A stretch of DNA of 64,000 nt from Amycolatopsis endophytica (GCF_013410405.1 NZ_JACCFK010000002.1:1116001-1180000); one strand, 5' to 3'. Positions 47,242 through 57,555 are shown, counted from the stretch's first letter. Made by a program: numbers and translations. Notes: generated by a model not told the origin, from the sequence alone.

Positions 47242-48520
47242 GCGCCACCACGGCCGCCAGGCGCAGCACCATGAACAGCGACAGGCCCGTCCAGATACCG
47301 GCGAGCCCCCATCCGAGGCCGAGCGAGGCCCAGATCAGCGGCAGGAACCCGATCGCGGCGCAGGCCAGCGTCGCGGTGCGCAGGAACGCCGCGTCACCCG
47401 CGCCGAGCAGCACGCCGTCCAGCGCGAACACCACCCCGGCGACCGGTTGCAGCGCCACGAAGAACCACCACGCGTGCGGCACCTCGCCGAGCACGCCGGG
47501 ATCGGAGGTGAACGCGTGCGGCAGCACCTGCGACACCGCCGCGAACACCACTCCCAGCACACAGCCCATGACCAGCCCGTACTTCGTGATCTGGCCCGCC
47601 ACCCCACGCGCCTGCCGCGCCGAGCCCGCCCCCAGCGCGGCCCCGACCAGTGACTGCGCCGCGATCGCGACGGAGTCCAGCACCAGCGACAGGAACGTCC
47701 ACAGCTGCAGCACGATCTGGTGCGCCCCGACCGCCGCGGTCGACGTTCGGGCCGCCACCGCCGCGGCCGACACGAAGCACGCCTGGAACGCGAGGCTGCG
47801 CAGCACCAGGTCACGGCCCAGGCCCAGCTGCGCCCGCATCACCTTCGGGTGCGGCCGCAGCGGCACCCGCTCGGCCACCAGTGCCCGCAGGAACAGCACG
47901 GCACTGATCACCTGCGCCACCACGTTCGCGATGGCCGAACCCTCCAGGCCCCAGTCCGCGGCGTAGACCAGCACCGGGCACAGCACGGCCGAGATCCCGT
48001 TGCCCGCCAGCACATAGCGCAGCGGCCGGACCGCGTCCTGCACGCCGCGCATCCAGCCGTTGCCCGCCATCGTGATCAGGATCAGCGGCGCCCCGAACAA
48101 CGCGATCCGCAGCCACGACACCGCTTCGCCCGCGATCTCGTCACTGCCGGACAGCACCCGCGCGACCGGCCCGGCCAGCAGCTGCCCCGCCACCAGCACG
48201 ACCAGCCCGACGAAGATGGCCAGCCAGGTGGCCTGCACGCCCTCGCTGACCGCCTCCGCGCGGCGGCCCGCGCCGTGCAGCCGGGCCGTGCGCGAGGTGG
48301 TGCCGTAGGACAGGAACGTCAGCTGTGTCGAAACCTGGGACAGCACGACGCCGCCGAGCGCGAGCCCGGCCAGCGGCAGCGCCCCGAGATGGCCCACGAC
48401 GGCCGTGTCGACCAGCACGTACAGCGGTTCGGCCGCCAGCACGCCCAGCGCCGGGACGGCCAGCCCCAGGACACGCCGGGCCGGCACCTTCTCACCTGCG
48501 GACTCCACGGTTTCGGACAC
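47198..48520 (-). CDS. dinF: MATE family efflux transporter (DinF)
   Basis: 440 residues, 12 transmembrane helices in two MATE repeats. Typical blocks: AEPLYVLVDTAVVGHLGALP near the start, AGNGWMRGVQDAVRPLRYVL and VVFALDGVLLGAGDAAFLR. MATE proteins expel cationic drugs and toxins with Na+ or H+. It corresponds in position to M. tuberculosis dinF (Rv2836c), beside the DHH phosphoesterase gene. The ATG at 48520 has a family-like start. Confidence 0.92.
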   Translation of the reverse strand: MSETVESAGEKVPARRVLGLAVPALGVLAAEPLYVLVDTAVVGHLGALPLAGLALGGVVLSQVSTQLTFLSYGTTSRTARLHGAGRRAEAVSEGVQATWLAIFVGLVVLVAGQLLAGPVARVLSGSDEIAGEAVSWLRIALFGAPLILITMAGNGWMRGVQDAVRPLRYVLAGNGISAVLCPVLVYAADWGLEGSAIANVVAQVISAVLFLRALVAERVPLRPHPKVMRAQLGLGRDLVLRSLAFQACFVSAAAVAARTSTAAVGAHQIVLQLWTFLSLVLDSVAIAAQSLVGAALGAGSARQARGVAGQITKYGLVMGCVLGVVFAAVSQVLPHAFTSDPGVLGEVPHAWWFFVALQPVAGVVFALDGVLLGAGDAAFLRTATLACAAIGFLPLIWASLGLGWGLAGIWTGLSLFMVLRLAAVVARWRSDRWTVLGALR

Positions 48521-48551
48521 CCCAGCAGGGTAACGAGGGGGTCCGACAAGA

Positions 48552-49553
48552 TCAGCCGAGCAGGGGCGCCTCGTCGAGGGCGCGCCGCACCATGTCCAGT
48601 CCCTCTTCGGCCGTGCCGTGGATCGTGCAGCCCGCCGCCAGCCGGTGCCCGCCGCCGCCCAGGCCGCGCGCCGCCCGCGAGACGTCGATCTTGCCGATCG
48701 CCCGGAACGACACCGACCACTCCCCCGGCGCCTGTTCCTTGAGCACCACCGCGACCTCGGCCTCGCGCGTCGAGCGGATGACGTCGACGACGCTCTCGAT
48801 CTCCTCCAGCCGCACGGTCGCCGCGACGTCGGCGGTCACCACGGCGTGCACGAGCCCGAAACCCTGCGCCGCCTCCGGTTCCAGCCGCGCGGTGGCCAGC
48901 ACGGCGGACAGCATCGGCAACCACGCGAACGGGTGGTCGTCGACGATCTCCCGCGCGAGCCGGTCCGGATCGACCCCGGCCTCCAGCAGCCTGGCGGCCG
49001 CGTGGTGCGTCGAGGGCCGCGCCCGGCGGAACCCACCGGTGTCGGTGACCAGACCGGCGTAGAGGCAGCGCGCGATCGGCTCGTCCAGCGCCACGCCCAT
49101 CTCGTCGAGCAGGGCCAGCACGAGCACCGCGGTGGCCTCGGCGGTGTCGTCGACCAGGTGCACCGAGCCGTAGCGCAGGTTCGACGCGTGGTGGTCGACG
49201 ACGAGCACCTCACCACCGGCCGCGCGGGTCGCCTCGACCCGGTCGGCGAGCTTGCCCAGCCGTGCCGGGCTCGGCGTGTCCAGGCAGACCAGCAGCCCGG
49301 CCGAGGGCGGCACCTCGTCGGCGGTCACGAACAGGCCGTCGACGTCGAGTCCGCGCAGGCTTTCCGGCACCTCCGCGGGCTCACCGAAGGACACGCGCAC
49401 GGTCGCCCCGCGCAGGTGGAGCGCGCGCCCGAGGGCCAGTGCGCTGCCGAGCGCGTCGGCGTCCGGGCGGACGTGGGCCAGCAAGGTGACGTCGTTCGCT
49501 TCGCGCAGCAGGCCGGTGGCGTGCGCGAAGTCGAGCGGGGCGGAGGTGCTCAT
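48552..49553 (-). CDS. nrnA: DHH-family oligoribonuclease/cyclic-dinucleotide phosphodiesterase
   Basis: 333 residues. The DHH domain has LLAHVRPDADALGSALALG at the N terminus, VCLDTPS and the hallmark VVDHHASNLRYG; the DHHA1 domain ends GLGGGGHRLAAGCTI. Such NrnA/CnpB (Rv2837c) proteins degrade nanoRNA, pAp and cyclic di-AMP. It is 31 bases upstream of dinF on the same strand. Conserved metal ligands (Asp, His) are all present. Confidence 0.94.
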   Translation of the reverse strand: MSTSAPLDFAHATGLLREANDVTLLAHVRPDADALGSALALGRALHLRGATVRVSFGEPAEVPESLRGLDVDGLFVTADEVPPSAGLLVCLDTPSPARLGKLADRVEATRAAGGEVLVVDHHASNLRYGSVHLVDDTAEATAVLVLALLDEMGVALDEPIARCLYAGLVTDTGGFRRARPSTHHAAARLLEAGVDPDRLAREIVDDHPFAWLPMLSAVLATARLEPEAAQGFGLVHAVVTADVAATVRLEEIESVVDVIRSTREAEVAVVLKEQAPGEWSVSFRAIGKIDVSRAARGLGGGGHRLAAGCTIHGTAEEGLDMVRRALDEAPLLG

Positions 49554-49577
49554 GCGGGCAAGCTACGCTGCTTTCCG

Positions 49578-50612
49578 ATGTTCGACTACGGGATCCTCCT
49601 CTACCCCGGCGCCAACCGCGTCTACGCCGACGCCGCCGCCGGCCTGCTGCGCGCCGAGCTGGCCGTGTTCGGCGAGGCACTGGCCACGCCACCGGCCGCC
49701 GTCGGGGAGCGCCGGATCGGCGGCGTCACCTACGTCACGTTCTCGACGGAGACGGCGCTGTCCGAAGAGGACATCGCGCTGCTGTCGAACCTCTCGTCCC
49801 TCTACGCGTTGTTCGAGTTCACCGGCGACCTGCTGCGCCCACTGGAGATCGCGCCGCTGGACAAACTGGATTCGGACCTGCTGACGATCCAGAAGTACCC
49901 CGGCAAGACCAACGAGCTGTTCACCAAGCTGCTGCTCAACGTCACCCTGCTGTCGCGGGAACGGCCCGCCGAGTTCCTGACGCGGCCACTGCACGTCGTG
50001 GACCCGTTGTGCGGGCGGGGAACCACGCTGAACCAGGCGATGATGTACGGCCTGGACGCGACCGGGCTCGACGTCGACAAGAAGGATTTCGAAGCCTACG
50101 AGCGGTTCGTCAAGACCTGGCTGCGGCAGAAGCGGATCAAGCACACCGCCGACTCCGGCCCGCTGCGGCGCCACAAGCACCGCCTCGGCCAGCGGCTGGA
50201 GATCTCCTACGCGCCGGACAAGGAGCGCTGGAAGGCCGGCGACGCCCGTGCCGTCACGTTCTTCAACGCCGACACCCTGACCACCGACGAGCTGCTCAAG
50301 GCCGGCTCGGCGGACGTCGTGGTGGCCGACGCGCCCTACGGCGTCCAGCACGGCAGCCATCAGCCCGACGAGCTGGCCCGCAGCCCGCGCGACCTGCTGA
50401 ACGCCGCCCTGCCGGTGTGGACGCGGGTGCTCAAACCGGGCGGCGCGCTGGGCCTGTCGTGGAACACGCACGTGGCCAAGCGGGACGAGATCACCGGGAT
50501 CCTGGAGCGGACCGGGCTGGAGGTCCGGTCGGGCGGGCCGTTCGAGGAGTTCACGCACCGGGTCGACCAGTCGATCCTGCGCGACCTGGTCGTCGCCCGC
50601 AAACCTGCCTGA
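49578..50612 (+). CDS. Trm11-like (UPF0020) RNA methyltransferase
   Basis: 344 residues. A Rossmann SAM-binding motif DPLCGRGTTLNQAMMYGLDA near residue 140 and catalytic motif IV VVVADAPYGVQHGSHQ near residue 255 match the PF01170/Trm11-type guanine-N2 tRNA methyltransferases, though the N-terminal ~110 residues (YGILLYPGANRVYADAAAGL) are specific and not the usual THUMP. The target is probably tRNA or rRNA. It starts 24 bases from nrnA, transcribed divergently, and is inserted relative to the mycobacterial order. Confidence 0.8.
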   Translation: MFDYGILLYPGANRVYADAAAGLLRAELAVFGEALATPPAAVGERRIGGVTYVTFSTETALSEEDIALLSNLSSLYALFEFTGDLLRPLEIAPLDKLDSDLLTIQKYPGKTNELFTKLLLNVTLLSRERPAEFLTRPLHVVDPLCGRGTTLNQAMMYGLDATGLDVDKKDFEAYERFVKTWLRQKRIKHTADSGPLRRHKHRLGQRLEISYAPDKERWKAGDARAVTFFNADTLTTDELLKAGSADVVVADAPYGVQHGSHQPDELARSPRDLLNAALPVWTRVLKPGGALGLSWNTHVAKRDEITGILERTGLEVRSGGPFEEFTHRVDQSILRDLVVARKPA

Positions 50613-50689
50613 CGTCAAAAAACCGGTGGCTCCCCCGCCGGATCGGTGAGACATTTGCCGGGTTCGTCCCCGAAGTGGAAGGATCCGCC

Positions 50690-51874
50690 ATGCCCGCATG
50701 GCTCGTCGTGCTGGCGTGCGCGGCGCTGATGTTCTACACCGACGACTACATCATCGCCGGGGTGCTCCCGGAGATCGCCGCCGATCTGCACGTGACCGTC
50801 GGCGCCGCCGGGCAGCTGGTCACCGTGTTCTCGGTGACCGTGGCGATCGCCGCGCCGGTCCTGGCGGTCCTCACCGCACGCACCCGGCCACGCGTCGTCC
50901 TGGCCGTGGCCGCCGCCGTCTTCGCGGCGGCGAACCTGGCCGCCGCGCTGACACCGTCGTTCACGGTCCTGACGGCCGCCCGGATCTTCGCGGCAGCGGC
51001 GGCCGGTGCGGCCACGCCGTCGCTGTTCGCCCTGGCGGCGCGGCTGTCGCCGCCCGATCGGATGGGCCGCAACGTCGCGGTGGTCGCGCTGGGCATCACG
51101 GGGGCGGTCGCGCTCGGCGTGCCGGCGGGCACCTGGCTGAGCGCGCTCGGCGGATGGCGCCTGACGTTCGCCGCGCTGGCCGTGGCCGGGCTGGTGACGG
51201 TGGCCGCAGTACTCGCCGTCCTGCCCGCGACGACCACGACACCGGCACCCGCACCCTGGCGGGAACGGCTCCGCGTACTGGGCGCCGCGCCGGTGACGCT
51301 GGGACTGAGCGCCAACATCGTGCTCATGTTCGGTTCGATGATGCTGCTGACCTACCTGGCACCGTTCACCGCCGGACTGTCCGAAGCGGACCTCACCGCA
51401 CGTGGCGCGCTCTTCGCCGTGTCCGGTGTGGCCGGGATGATCGGGATCTGGTGGGGCGGGCGCGCCACCGACCGCTGGGGCCCGGACCGGACGCTGGCGA
51501 TCGGCGTCGCCGCGTTCATCGCGTCGATGGTCGTGCTCGGGGCCCTGTGGCTGATCCGCCCGGTGCCGGTCCTGGTGCTCTGGCCGTTGGTCGCGCTGTG
51601 GGGTGGCGCGGCGTTCTGGAACTCGCCCGCGGTCCAGGTACGCCTGCACCGCCTCGCCGGTGACGAGTCGGCGCAGGCGCTCGCCCTGAACACGTCGGGA
51701 ACCTACCTGGGTATCGCGATCGGCGGCGCCGCGGGTGGCGCCGTGATCGGCCTCGGCGCGACCGGAGCACTGCCCTGGTGCGCGGCCTGCGCCGGCCTGG
51801 TGGCTTTCCTGCTGTTCCACCTCGCCGCGAGGTCCGGCGGGCGAAAGCCGGACGTGCGACTTGCCCGCCCGTAG
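50690..51874 (+). CDS. MFS drug efflux transporter (Cmx/AraJ-like)
   Basis: 394 residues, 12 helices. Early motif DDYIIAGVLPEIAADLHV and the loop LTARTRPRVVLAVAAAVFAA, plus motif C-like GITGAVALGVPAGTWLSALG in the fifth helix, place it in the DHA1 drug-proton antiporters related to chloramphenicol and arabinose exporters. The substrate is unknown. GGAAGGA lies 7 bases before the ATG. It stands alone between the methyltransferase and a damaged gene pair. Confidence 0.88.
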   Translation: MPAWLVVLACAALMFYTDDYIIAGVLPEIAADLHVTVGAAGQLVTVFSVTVAIAAPVLAVLTARTRPRVVLAVAAAVFAAANLAAALTPSFTVLTAARIFAAAAAGAATPSLFALAARLSPPDRMGRNVAVVALGITGAVALGVPAGTWLSALGGWRLTFAALAVAGLVTVAAVLAVLPATTTTPAPAPWRERLRVLGAAPVTLGLSANIVLMFGSMMLLTYLAPFTAGLSEADLTARGALFAVSGVAGMIGIWWGGRATDRWGPDRTLAIGVAAFIASMVVLGALWLIRPVPVLVLWPLVALWGGAAFWNSPAVQVRLHRLAGDESAQALALNTSGTYLGIAIGGAAGGAVIGLGATGALPWCAACAGLVAFLLFHLAARSGGRKPDVRLARP

Positions 51875-51886
51875 GAAAGCAAGCCC

Positions 51887-52495
51887 TCAGAGGACCTTCT
51901 CGACCGCGGCGGCCAGGCGCGCCGCATCCACCTCATCGTGGGCGCCGGTCGTGAGCGGGCGCTTCCGCGCACCACGGTAGGCGGACCGCCCCGGGGCGGG
52001 GCTGTCGATGATGCCGGCGACCGGGCGGATCGCGTCTTCGGGACGTTGCCCGAGCACCGGGGCCAGCACCGCGGCCGCGACGCGCATGCCCGTGCCCACC
52101 TCGCCGGCGAAGCTGGAGCGGACCAGCCGGGCGGGCCCCCACGTGACGTAGCCGAGGCCCGGAACCTGTTCCGTGGCAAGGATTCCGAGCAGTTCGTTGG
52201 CGCGGCGCTGCTGGGCGTTCGTGACGTGCCGTCGCTGCCGGATGAACGATGCCGCGAGCACCAGCGCGTCGACGCGTTCGTACTTCGACGTGATCTGTTC
52301 GGTCACCCGGCGGCTGTCCTCGACGAGCGAGAGGTCGGCCGCGATGAACTCGGCTCTGGTCGAGTTCGCGGTCAGCGCGTCGAACTTGGCGCGGCTGCGT
52401 CCGATCACCACGACCCGCTCCCCCGCGGCGAGGTAGTGGCGCACCGGCGCGGCGCCCATCCCGTCCGGGCCGCCCGTGACCACGATCGTCCTCAC
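51887..52495 (-). pseudogene. SDR oxidoreductase with internal deletion, catalytic residues lost
   Basis: 202 codons without a stop. The nucleotide-binding loop TIVVTGGPDGMGAAPVRHYL and the VDALVLAASF strand are intact, but after residue ~112 the usual catalytic Ser, YxxxK and substrate lid (~60-70 residues) are missing; the sequence resumes at EQVPGLGYVTWGPARLVRSS near the C-terminal half. An active short-chain dehydrogenase is therefore impossible. The deletion kept the frame, so it looks like an ORF. The start lies 20 bases into the opposing TetR gene. Confidence 0.7.
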
Positions 52496-52832
52496 GCCGG
52501 CTCCCCGCGACGCCCAGCGCAACCGCGAACGGCTGATTGCCGCCGCGCGCGAAGTGTTCGGCGAGAAGGGCCTGGACGCGCCGCTGGAGGAGATCGCGCG
52601 CCGGGCCCTACCCGGAGCGAAGAAGCTGGAGGCCGCGAAGGCGGAAGTCGGCGAACGCATCGCGCGGATCGTGGCGCGCGCTCACGACGCCGGGGTCCTG
52701 CGCCCGGACTTCGGCCTCGACGACCTGGGCTTCGCGATCGCGGCCACGGCCCAGGCGGCCCCGCTCGACCCGGACGGCTGGCGACGGCACCTGGACTTCC
52801 TGTTCGACGGCCTGCGCCCTCAGGACACCTGA
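52476..52832 (+). pseudogene. TetR-type regulator with internal deletion, recognition helix lost
   Basis: 118 codons. RDAQRNRERLIAAAREVFGE and PLEEIARRA are the first two helices of a TetR DNA-binding domain; then the usual recognition helix and the first part of the ligand domain (normally about 60 residues) are absent, and the sequence continues with ARIVARAHDAGVLRPDFGLD and DDLGFAIAATAQA, the end of the effector domain. It starts inside the opposing SDR gene, so the divergent promoter region is probably gone too. It is not expected to bind DNA. Confidence 0.7.
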
Positions 52833-53212
52833 ACCGCGGGCACCACGCCGAACCCGGCCGTCACGAACCGCCAGAACAGCGGCACCGCCTCGGCCACCGG
52901 ACGTTCCGCGATCTCGCCCTCGGCACCGACGTGCTCCACCCGCACCCAGCCCGGCACCATCACCGCGCGCTGCGACCACGGCCCGGACACCACGACCGCG
53001 CCCCACGGGGCACGCGGAACCGGCCGGTCCACCACGATCAAGTCCCCAGAAGCGGTCGCACCGAGCAGCGGCACATCCGACTCCAGCACGCTGTCCACGA
53101 CCCCGGCCATGTACTCGTACTCCGGCCGGGCGGCGGCGATCTGGTGGAACTCGGCGGCGATCCCGGCCCACGGACGCGGGCGGAACGGGTACAGCCATCC
53201 CATCGACCTCAC
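52820..53212 (-). CDS. Hypothetical protein
   Basis: 130 residues, not recognised. Features are a short start (MGWLYPFRPRPWAGIAAEFH), an alternating beta-rich middle (VVVSGPWSQRAVMVPGWVRV) and no membrane segment or known motif. GTG at 53212 with GAGGGGG five bases upstream is chosen; ATG 53203 is nearly equal. Its 3' end overlaps the TetR remnant by 13 bases. No neighbour suggests a role. Confidence 0.6.
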   Translation of the reverse strand: MRSMGWLYPFRPRPWAGIAAEFHQIAAARPEYEYMAGVVDSVLESDVPLLGATASGDLIVVDRPVPRAPWGAVVVSGPWSQRAVMVPGWVRVEHVGAEGEIAERPVAEAVPLFWRFVTAGFGVVPAVQVS

Positions 53213-53288
53213 GCGGACCCCCTCAGATCCTCGCAGCGGCAGTGCTCCGAACGATCCAAGCACCCCACGTCAAGGGGCCGGAACACAG

Positions 53289-53322
53289 GTGTGCCCCCGC
53301 ACCGTCTGGCACGGGGGCACAC
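53289..53322 (-). terminator. Terminator after rbfA
   Basis: GTGTGCCCCCG (53289-53299) pairs perfectly with CGGGGGCACAC (53312-53322), 11 bases past the rbfA stop. It marks the end of the rimP-to-rbfA transcription unit. Confidence 0.72.
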
Positions 53323-53333
53323 GCCGCGCGGAC

Positions 53334-53801
53334 CTACTCGACGGAGCCGGTGTCTTCCTCGTCGTCCTCGCGAGGCTGCTTGTACGGGTCCGGGTCGCCG
53401 GCGTGCTCCGCCCCGGCCGCACGGCGGGCCAGTTCGGCATCGGCCTCGCGGGCCTTCGCGAGCAGGTCCTCGATGTGCCGGGCGTCCTCCGGGATGGTGT
53501 CCGCGACGAACGTCAGCGTCGGCGTGAACCGCACCCCGGTGCCCTGCCCGACACGGCTGCGCAGCACGCCCCGCGCCGACTCCAGTGCCGCCGCCGCACC
53601 CGGGAAGTCCGGTTTGGACTCCAGCGTCTCCCCGAGCACCGTGTAGTACACCGTGGCGTCGTGCAGGTCCGCGGTGATCTTCGCGTCGGTGATCGTCACG
53701 TTCTTCAACCGCGGGTCCTTGATCTCGTGCTCGATCGCCGACGCGACGATCTGCGAGATCCGTTTGGACAGCCTGCGGGCGCGAGCCGGATCGGCCATCA
53801 C
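53334..53801 (-). CDS. rbfA: Ribosome-binding factor A
   Basis: 155 residues. The KH-like fold starts [20 protein letters not shown] and [20 protein letters not shown], with [13 protein letters not shown], the family core. RbfA helps mature the 30S platform and 5' end of 16S rRNA at low temperature. The C-terminal ~40 residues are acidic and disordered (REDDEEDTG). GTG 53801 or ATG 53798 may be used; AAGGGGAG precedes both. It follows the ylxP gene within 10 bases. Confidence 0.95.
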   Translation of the reverse strand: MMADPARARRLSKRISQIVASAIEHEIKDPRLKNVTITDAKITADLHDATVYYTVLGETLESKPDFPGAAAALESARGVLRSRVGQGTGVRFTPTLTFVADTIPEDARHIEDLLAKAREADAELARRAAGAEHAGDPDPYKQPREDDEEDTGSVE

Positions 53802-53811
53802 GCTCTCCCCT

Positions 53812-54105
53812 TTAGTCTTCCGGTCCGATCAGACGGCGACGGGCCGACAGCAGTTCCAGTTCCGGGCGGCCCGCCACCAGCCGCTCACAGCCGTCGAGCA
53901 CGTCACGGACGTGCTCGCCGTCGGCCGCCACCACCGACACCCCGATCAGGGCGCGGCGGTGCAGGTCGAGGTGACCGGCCTCGGCGACCGACACCTCGAA
54001 CCTCCGGCGGACCTCGGCGACCAGCGGCCGCACGTACGACCGTTTCTGCTTCAGCGACTGGACATCGCCGAACAACACGTCGAGCTCGAGTGCGCCTACG
54101 TACAT
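53812..54105 (-). CDS. ylxP: DUF503 family protein YlxP
   Basis: 97 residues, small and compact. [20 protein letters not shown] and [20 protein letters not shown] identify DUF503, seen between infB and rbfA in many bacteria and linked to ribosome assembly, with no known reaction. The ATG at 54105 is used because codons upstream run into a stem-loop. The stop precedes the rbfA start by 10 bases. Confidence 0.9.
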   Translation of the reverse strand: MYVGALELDVLFGDVQSLKQKRSYVRPLVAEVRRRFEVSVAEAGHLDLHRRALIGVSVVAADGEHVRDVLDGCERLVAGRPELELLSARRRLIGPED

Positions 54106-54130
54106 CAGTTCCCAGTCCCCGAGTGAGGCC

Positions 54131-54160
54131 GCGGGGCCGGTCACGAACGACCGGCCCCGC
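54131..54160 (-). terminator. Perfect 12-bp GC-rich stem-loop after infB
   Basis: GCGGGGCCGGTC (54131-54142) is complementary to 54149-54160 around a 6-base loop (ACGAAC). It lies 15 bases past the infB stop and 26 bases before the ylxP start. No U-run follows, so it may attenuate or protect the 3' end rather than end transcription fully. Confidence 0.65.
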
Positions 54161-54175
54161 GCACCACTACCCGGC

Positions 54176-57076
54176 TCAGACGCGCGGCTTCTCGCGCTGC
54201 TCGTAGGTCTCGATGACGTCGTCGACCTTGATGTCGCTGTAGGACCCGAGCGTGAGACCACACTCGTAGCCCTCGCGGACCTCGACCACGTCGTCCTTGA
54301 ACCGCCGCAGCGAACTGACCGGCAGGTTCTCGGCGATGACCACGTTGTCCCGCAGCAGGCGCGCCCTGGCGTTGCGACGGATCTCCCCGGACTGCACCAG
54401 GCACCCGGCGATCGTGCCGAACTTGGAGGACTTGAAGACCTCGCGGACCTCCGCGCGGCCCAGCTCGACCTCTTCGTACTCCGGCTTGAGCATGCCCTTG
54501 AGGGCCTGCTCGATCTCGTCGATCGCCTGGTAGATCACCGTGTAGTACCGGACGTCGACGCCCTCGCGGTTGGCCCGCTCGGTCGCCTTGCCCTCGGCAC
54601 GCACGTTGAAGCCCAGGACGATCGCGTCGGAGGCCGTCGCCAGGTCGATGTCGCTCTCGGTGACACCACCGACGCCGCGGTGGACCACGTTCAGCTCGAC
54701 CTCGTCGCCGACGTCCAGCTGCAGGAGAGACGCTTCCAGAGCCTCGACCGTACCCGAGTTGTCACCCTTGATGATCAGGTTGAGGCTGTTGGTCTCCTTC
54801 AGCGCGGAGTCCAGGTCCTCCAGGCTGACGCGCTTGCGCTTGGCCGCGTTCTGCGCGTTGCGGATGCGGGCCTGGCGGCGCTCGGCGATCTGCCGGGCCA
54901 CCCGGTCCTCCTCGACGACGAGGAACGTGTCGCCCGCGCCTGGCACCGACGTGAAGCCGATGACCTGCACCGGACGCGAGGGCGTGGCCTCGGTGACGTC
55001 CGCGTTGTACTCGTCGACCATCCGCCGCACGCGGCCGTACGCGTCACCCGCGACGACCGAGTCACCGACCCGCAGGGTGCCGCGCTGGACCAGCACGGTG
55101 GCCACGGGGCCACGGCCGCGGTCGAGGTGCGCCTCGATCGCGACACCCTGTGCCGCCATGTCCGGGTTGGCCCGCAGGTCCAGGGTGGCGTCCGCGGTCA
55201 GCAGGATCGCTTCGAGCAGCCCGTCGATGTTGATGTTCTCGCGTGCCGAGATGTCGACGAACATCGTCTCGCCGCCGTACTCCTCGGCCACGAGGTTGTA
55301 CTCGGTGAGCTGCTGCCGGATCTTGTCCGGGTTCGCGCCCTCCTTGTCGATCTTGTTGACCGCGACCACGATCGGCGCCTTGGCCGCCTGGGCGTGGTTG
55401 ATCGCCTCCACCGTCTGCGGCATGACGCCGTCGTCCGCGGCGACCACGATCACCGCGATGTCGGTGGAGTTCGCACCACGGGCACGCATGGCGGTGAACG
55501 CCTCGTGACCCGGGGTGTCGATGAAGGTGATCAGGCGCTCATTGCCCTCGAGCTCGGTCTCGACCTGGTAGGCACCGATGTGCTGGGTGATGCCACCGGC
55601 CTCCCGCTCGTGCACCCGCGTCTTGCGGATGGTGTCGAGCAGGCGGGTCTTACCGTGGTCGACGTGACCCATGACGGTCACCACCGGCGGGCGGACCTGC
55701 AGGTCCTCCTCGCCACCCTCGTCCTCACCGTAGGTGATGTCGAAGGTCTCCAGCAGCTCGCGGTCCTCCTCCTCGGGGCTGACCACCTGCACGTTGTAGT
55801 TCATCTCGCCGCCGAGGAGCTCCAGCACCTCGTCCGAGACGGACTGCGTCGCGGTGACCATCTCGCCCAGGTGGAACAGCACCTGCACCAGGGAGGCCGG
55901 GTTCGCGTCGATCTTCTCCGCGAAATCGGTCAGCGAGGCACCGCGCGGCAGCCGGATGGTCTCGCCGCTGCCCTTGGGCAACCGCACGCCACCGACCGAC
56001 GGCGCCTGCATGTTCTCCATGTACTCCTGGCGCTTCTGCCGCTTCGACTTGCGGCCCTTGCGCGAGGGACCACCGGGACGCCCGAAGGCACCGGCCGTGC
56101 CGCCACGGCCACCGCCGCCGCCACGACCGCGGAAGCCGCCACCACCGGCGGGGGCTCCACCGCCACCACCGGGACGGAAACCGCCGCCACCGCCACCGGG
56201 ACCGCCACGCGGGGCGCCGCCGCCACGGGGACCACCCGGTCCGCCACGGCCGGCACCGGCACCACCGCGGCCGCCGCCGGGACCACCGCGGCCCGCACCA
56301 CCGGGACCGCCACCGGGCCGCTGCACGCGGCCCGGCATCATGCCCGGGTTCGGGCGCGGCGGCATGTTGCCCGGGGTCGGGCGGTTGCCGCCACCGGGAC
56401 GCGGAGCCGGACGCTCACCGCCGTCGCGCCGCTCGGCCGGGCGCTCGCCACCCTGCCCGCCGGGACGTGCCGACGGACGCGGCGCCGGAGCACCCTGGCC
56501 GACCCCGAAGGGGTTGTTGCCGGGACGCGGGGCACGCGGACCGGGCTTCGGCCCTGGCTTGGGGCCCTGCGGCTTGGGCGGCACCACCGAACCGGACTGC
56601 CCGGAGCCACCGGCACCGGGACGCGGTGCGCCGGGCTTGGGCGTCTGCGGCTGTGCCTTCGCGGCCGGGGCCTGCTGCTGCGGCGCCGGCTGGGCCGGAC
56701 GCGGCTGCTGCGGGGCGGGCGCCTGGGGCGCCGGTGCCTGCGGGGCCGGGGCCTGCTGCTGCGGGCCGGGACGCGGACCGGGCTTGGCGCCCGGGACCGG
56801 CCGCGGCTGCGACTGCTGCTGACGCGGCGCGGCGGGCTTGGGGGCCGCGCCGTTGCCGTTCCCCGCCGACGGTGCCGGGCGGGGGCCGCCGGACCGTCCG
56901 GCGGACTTGCTGTCCTTGGTGACGAAAGCGTCACGGAGCCGCCGGGCAACGGGTGCCTCGACGGTCGACGACGCCGACTTCACGAACTCGCCCTGCTCCT
57001 TCAGCTTGGCGAGAACTTCCTTGCTCGTAACCCCGAGCTCCTTCGCGAGCTCGTGCACACGGGCCTTGCCTGCCAC
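54176..57076 (-). CDS. infB: Translation initiation factor IF-2
   Basis: 966 residues. A short N-terminal IF2_N module ([20 protein letters not shown]) leads into a ~300-residue low-complexity region of Gln/Pro/Ala then Gly/Arg (long RGG-like stretches at about residues 225-335), typical of actinobacterial IF-2 but unusually extreme. The G domain has [28 protein letters not shown] and NKIDKEG; domains II-IV follow. It brings fMet-tRNA to the 30S subunit. GTG 57076 with GAGGAGAGC upstream fits the family start. Confidence 0.95.
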   Translation of the reverse strand: MAGKARVHELAKELGVTSKEVLAKLKEQGEFVKSASSTVEAPVARRLRDAFVTKDSKSAGRSGGPRPAPSAGNGNGAAPKPAAPRQQQSQPRPVPGAKPGPRPGPQQQAPAPQAPAPQAPAPQQPRPAQPAPQQQAPAAKAQPQTPKPGAPRPGAGGSGQSGSVVPPKPQGPKPGPKPGPRAPRPGNNPFGVGQGAPAPRPSARPGGQGGERPAERRDGGERPAPRPGGGNRPTPGNMPPRPNPGMMPGRVQRPGGGPGGAGRGGPGGGRGGAGAGRGGPGGPRGGGAPRGGPGGGGGGFRPGGGGGAPAGGGGFRGRGGGGGRGGTAGAFGRPGGPSRKGRKSKRQKRQEYMENMQAPSVGGVRLPKGSGETIRLPRGASLTDFAEKIDANPASLVQVLFHLGEMVTATQSVSDEVLELLGGEMNYNVQVVSPEEEDRELLETFDITYGEDEGGEEDLQVRPPVVTVMGHVDHGKTRLLDTIRKTRVHEREAGGITQHIGAYQVETELEGNERLITFIDTPGHEAFTAMRARGANSTDIAVIVVAADDGVMPQTVEAINHAQAAKAPIVVAVNKIDKEGANPDKIRQQLTEYNLVAEEYGGETMFVDISARENINIDGLLEAILLTADATLDLRANPDMAAQGVAIEAHLDRGRGPVATVLVQRGTLRVGDSVVAGDAYGRVRRMVDEYNADVTEATPSRPVQVIGFTSVPGAGDTFLVVEEDRVARQIAERRQARIRNAQNAAKRKRVSLEDLDSALKETNSLNLIIKGDNSGTVEALEASLLQLDVGDEVELNVVHRGVGGVTESDIDLATASDAIVLGFNVRAEGKATERANREGVDVRYYTVIYQAIDEIEQALKGMLKPEYEEVELGRAEVREVFKSSKFGTIAGCLVQSGEIRRNARARLLRDNVVIAENLPVSSLRRFKDDVVEVREGYECGLTLGSYSDIKVDDVIETYEQREKPRV

Positions 57077-57165
57077 TGCTCTCCTCAACTGGTGAGGCCG
57101 GGCGGCAAAACCCGCTCGACCTCGTCCTATCGTCGCGCGTTCATGGCTTCAGCTTCACGGCTGAC

Positions 57166-57555
57166 TCATGACGGGTCGACCTGCTTCCTTGATTCCGTCC
57201 GGACCGGGGTGGGCCCCCGGTCCATGCCTCCCGGCGTTCCACCCAGGTGGTCACGCAGCCCCGCCGCGTCGAGCGTCCCCTGGACCCGCAGGGCCCTGGG
57301 AAACGCGCGCCGCCGCTCGGCCTTGGCCAGGCACTCCGGCCCGGGGTGCATCCAGGCACCCCGTCCCGGCAGCCGCCGACGCGGGTCGGCGACCAGCCGC
57401 CCGTCCCGCGCGACCACTCGCAGTAGCTCACCGGCCGGAGCCCGCTTCCGGCACCCCACACACGTCCGCACCGGGGTGGTCCCCCGATGGTCCGGGCGCG
57501 TGGTGACCGAGCGCGAGCTCCGCTCCACCGTCGAGTTTAACTCCTGGCCCGTCAC
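57166..57555 (-). CDS. ylxR: YlxR family RNA-binding protein
   Basis: 129 residues. [20 protein letters not shown] followed by [20 protein letters not shown] is the DUF448/YlxR signature with the conserved GRGAY/W segment; the cysteines may bind metal. In Bacillus YlxR binds RNase P RNA; the role here is unknown but the place between nusA and infB is standard. The GTG start overlaps the nusA stop (GTGA). The first ~28 and last ~20 residues are disordered. Confidence 0.93.
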   Translation of the reverse strand: MTGQELNSTVERSSRSVTTRPDHRGTTPVRTCVGCRKRAPAGELLRVVARDGRLVADPRRRLPGRGAWMHPGPECLAKAERRRAFPRALRVQGTLDAAGLRDHLGGTPGGMDRGPTPVRTESRKQVDPS

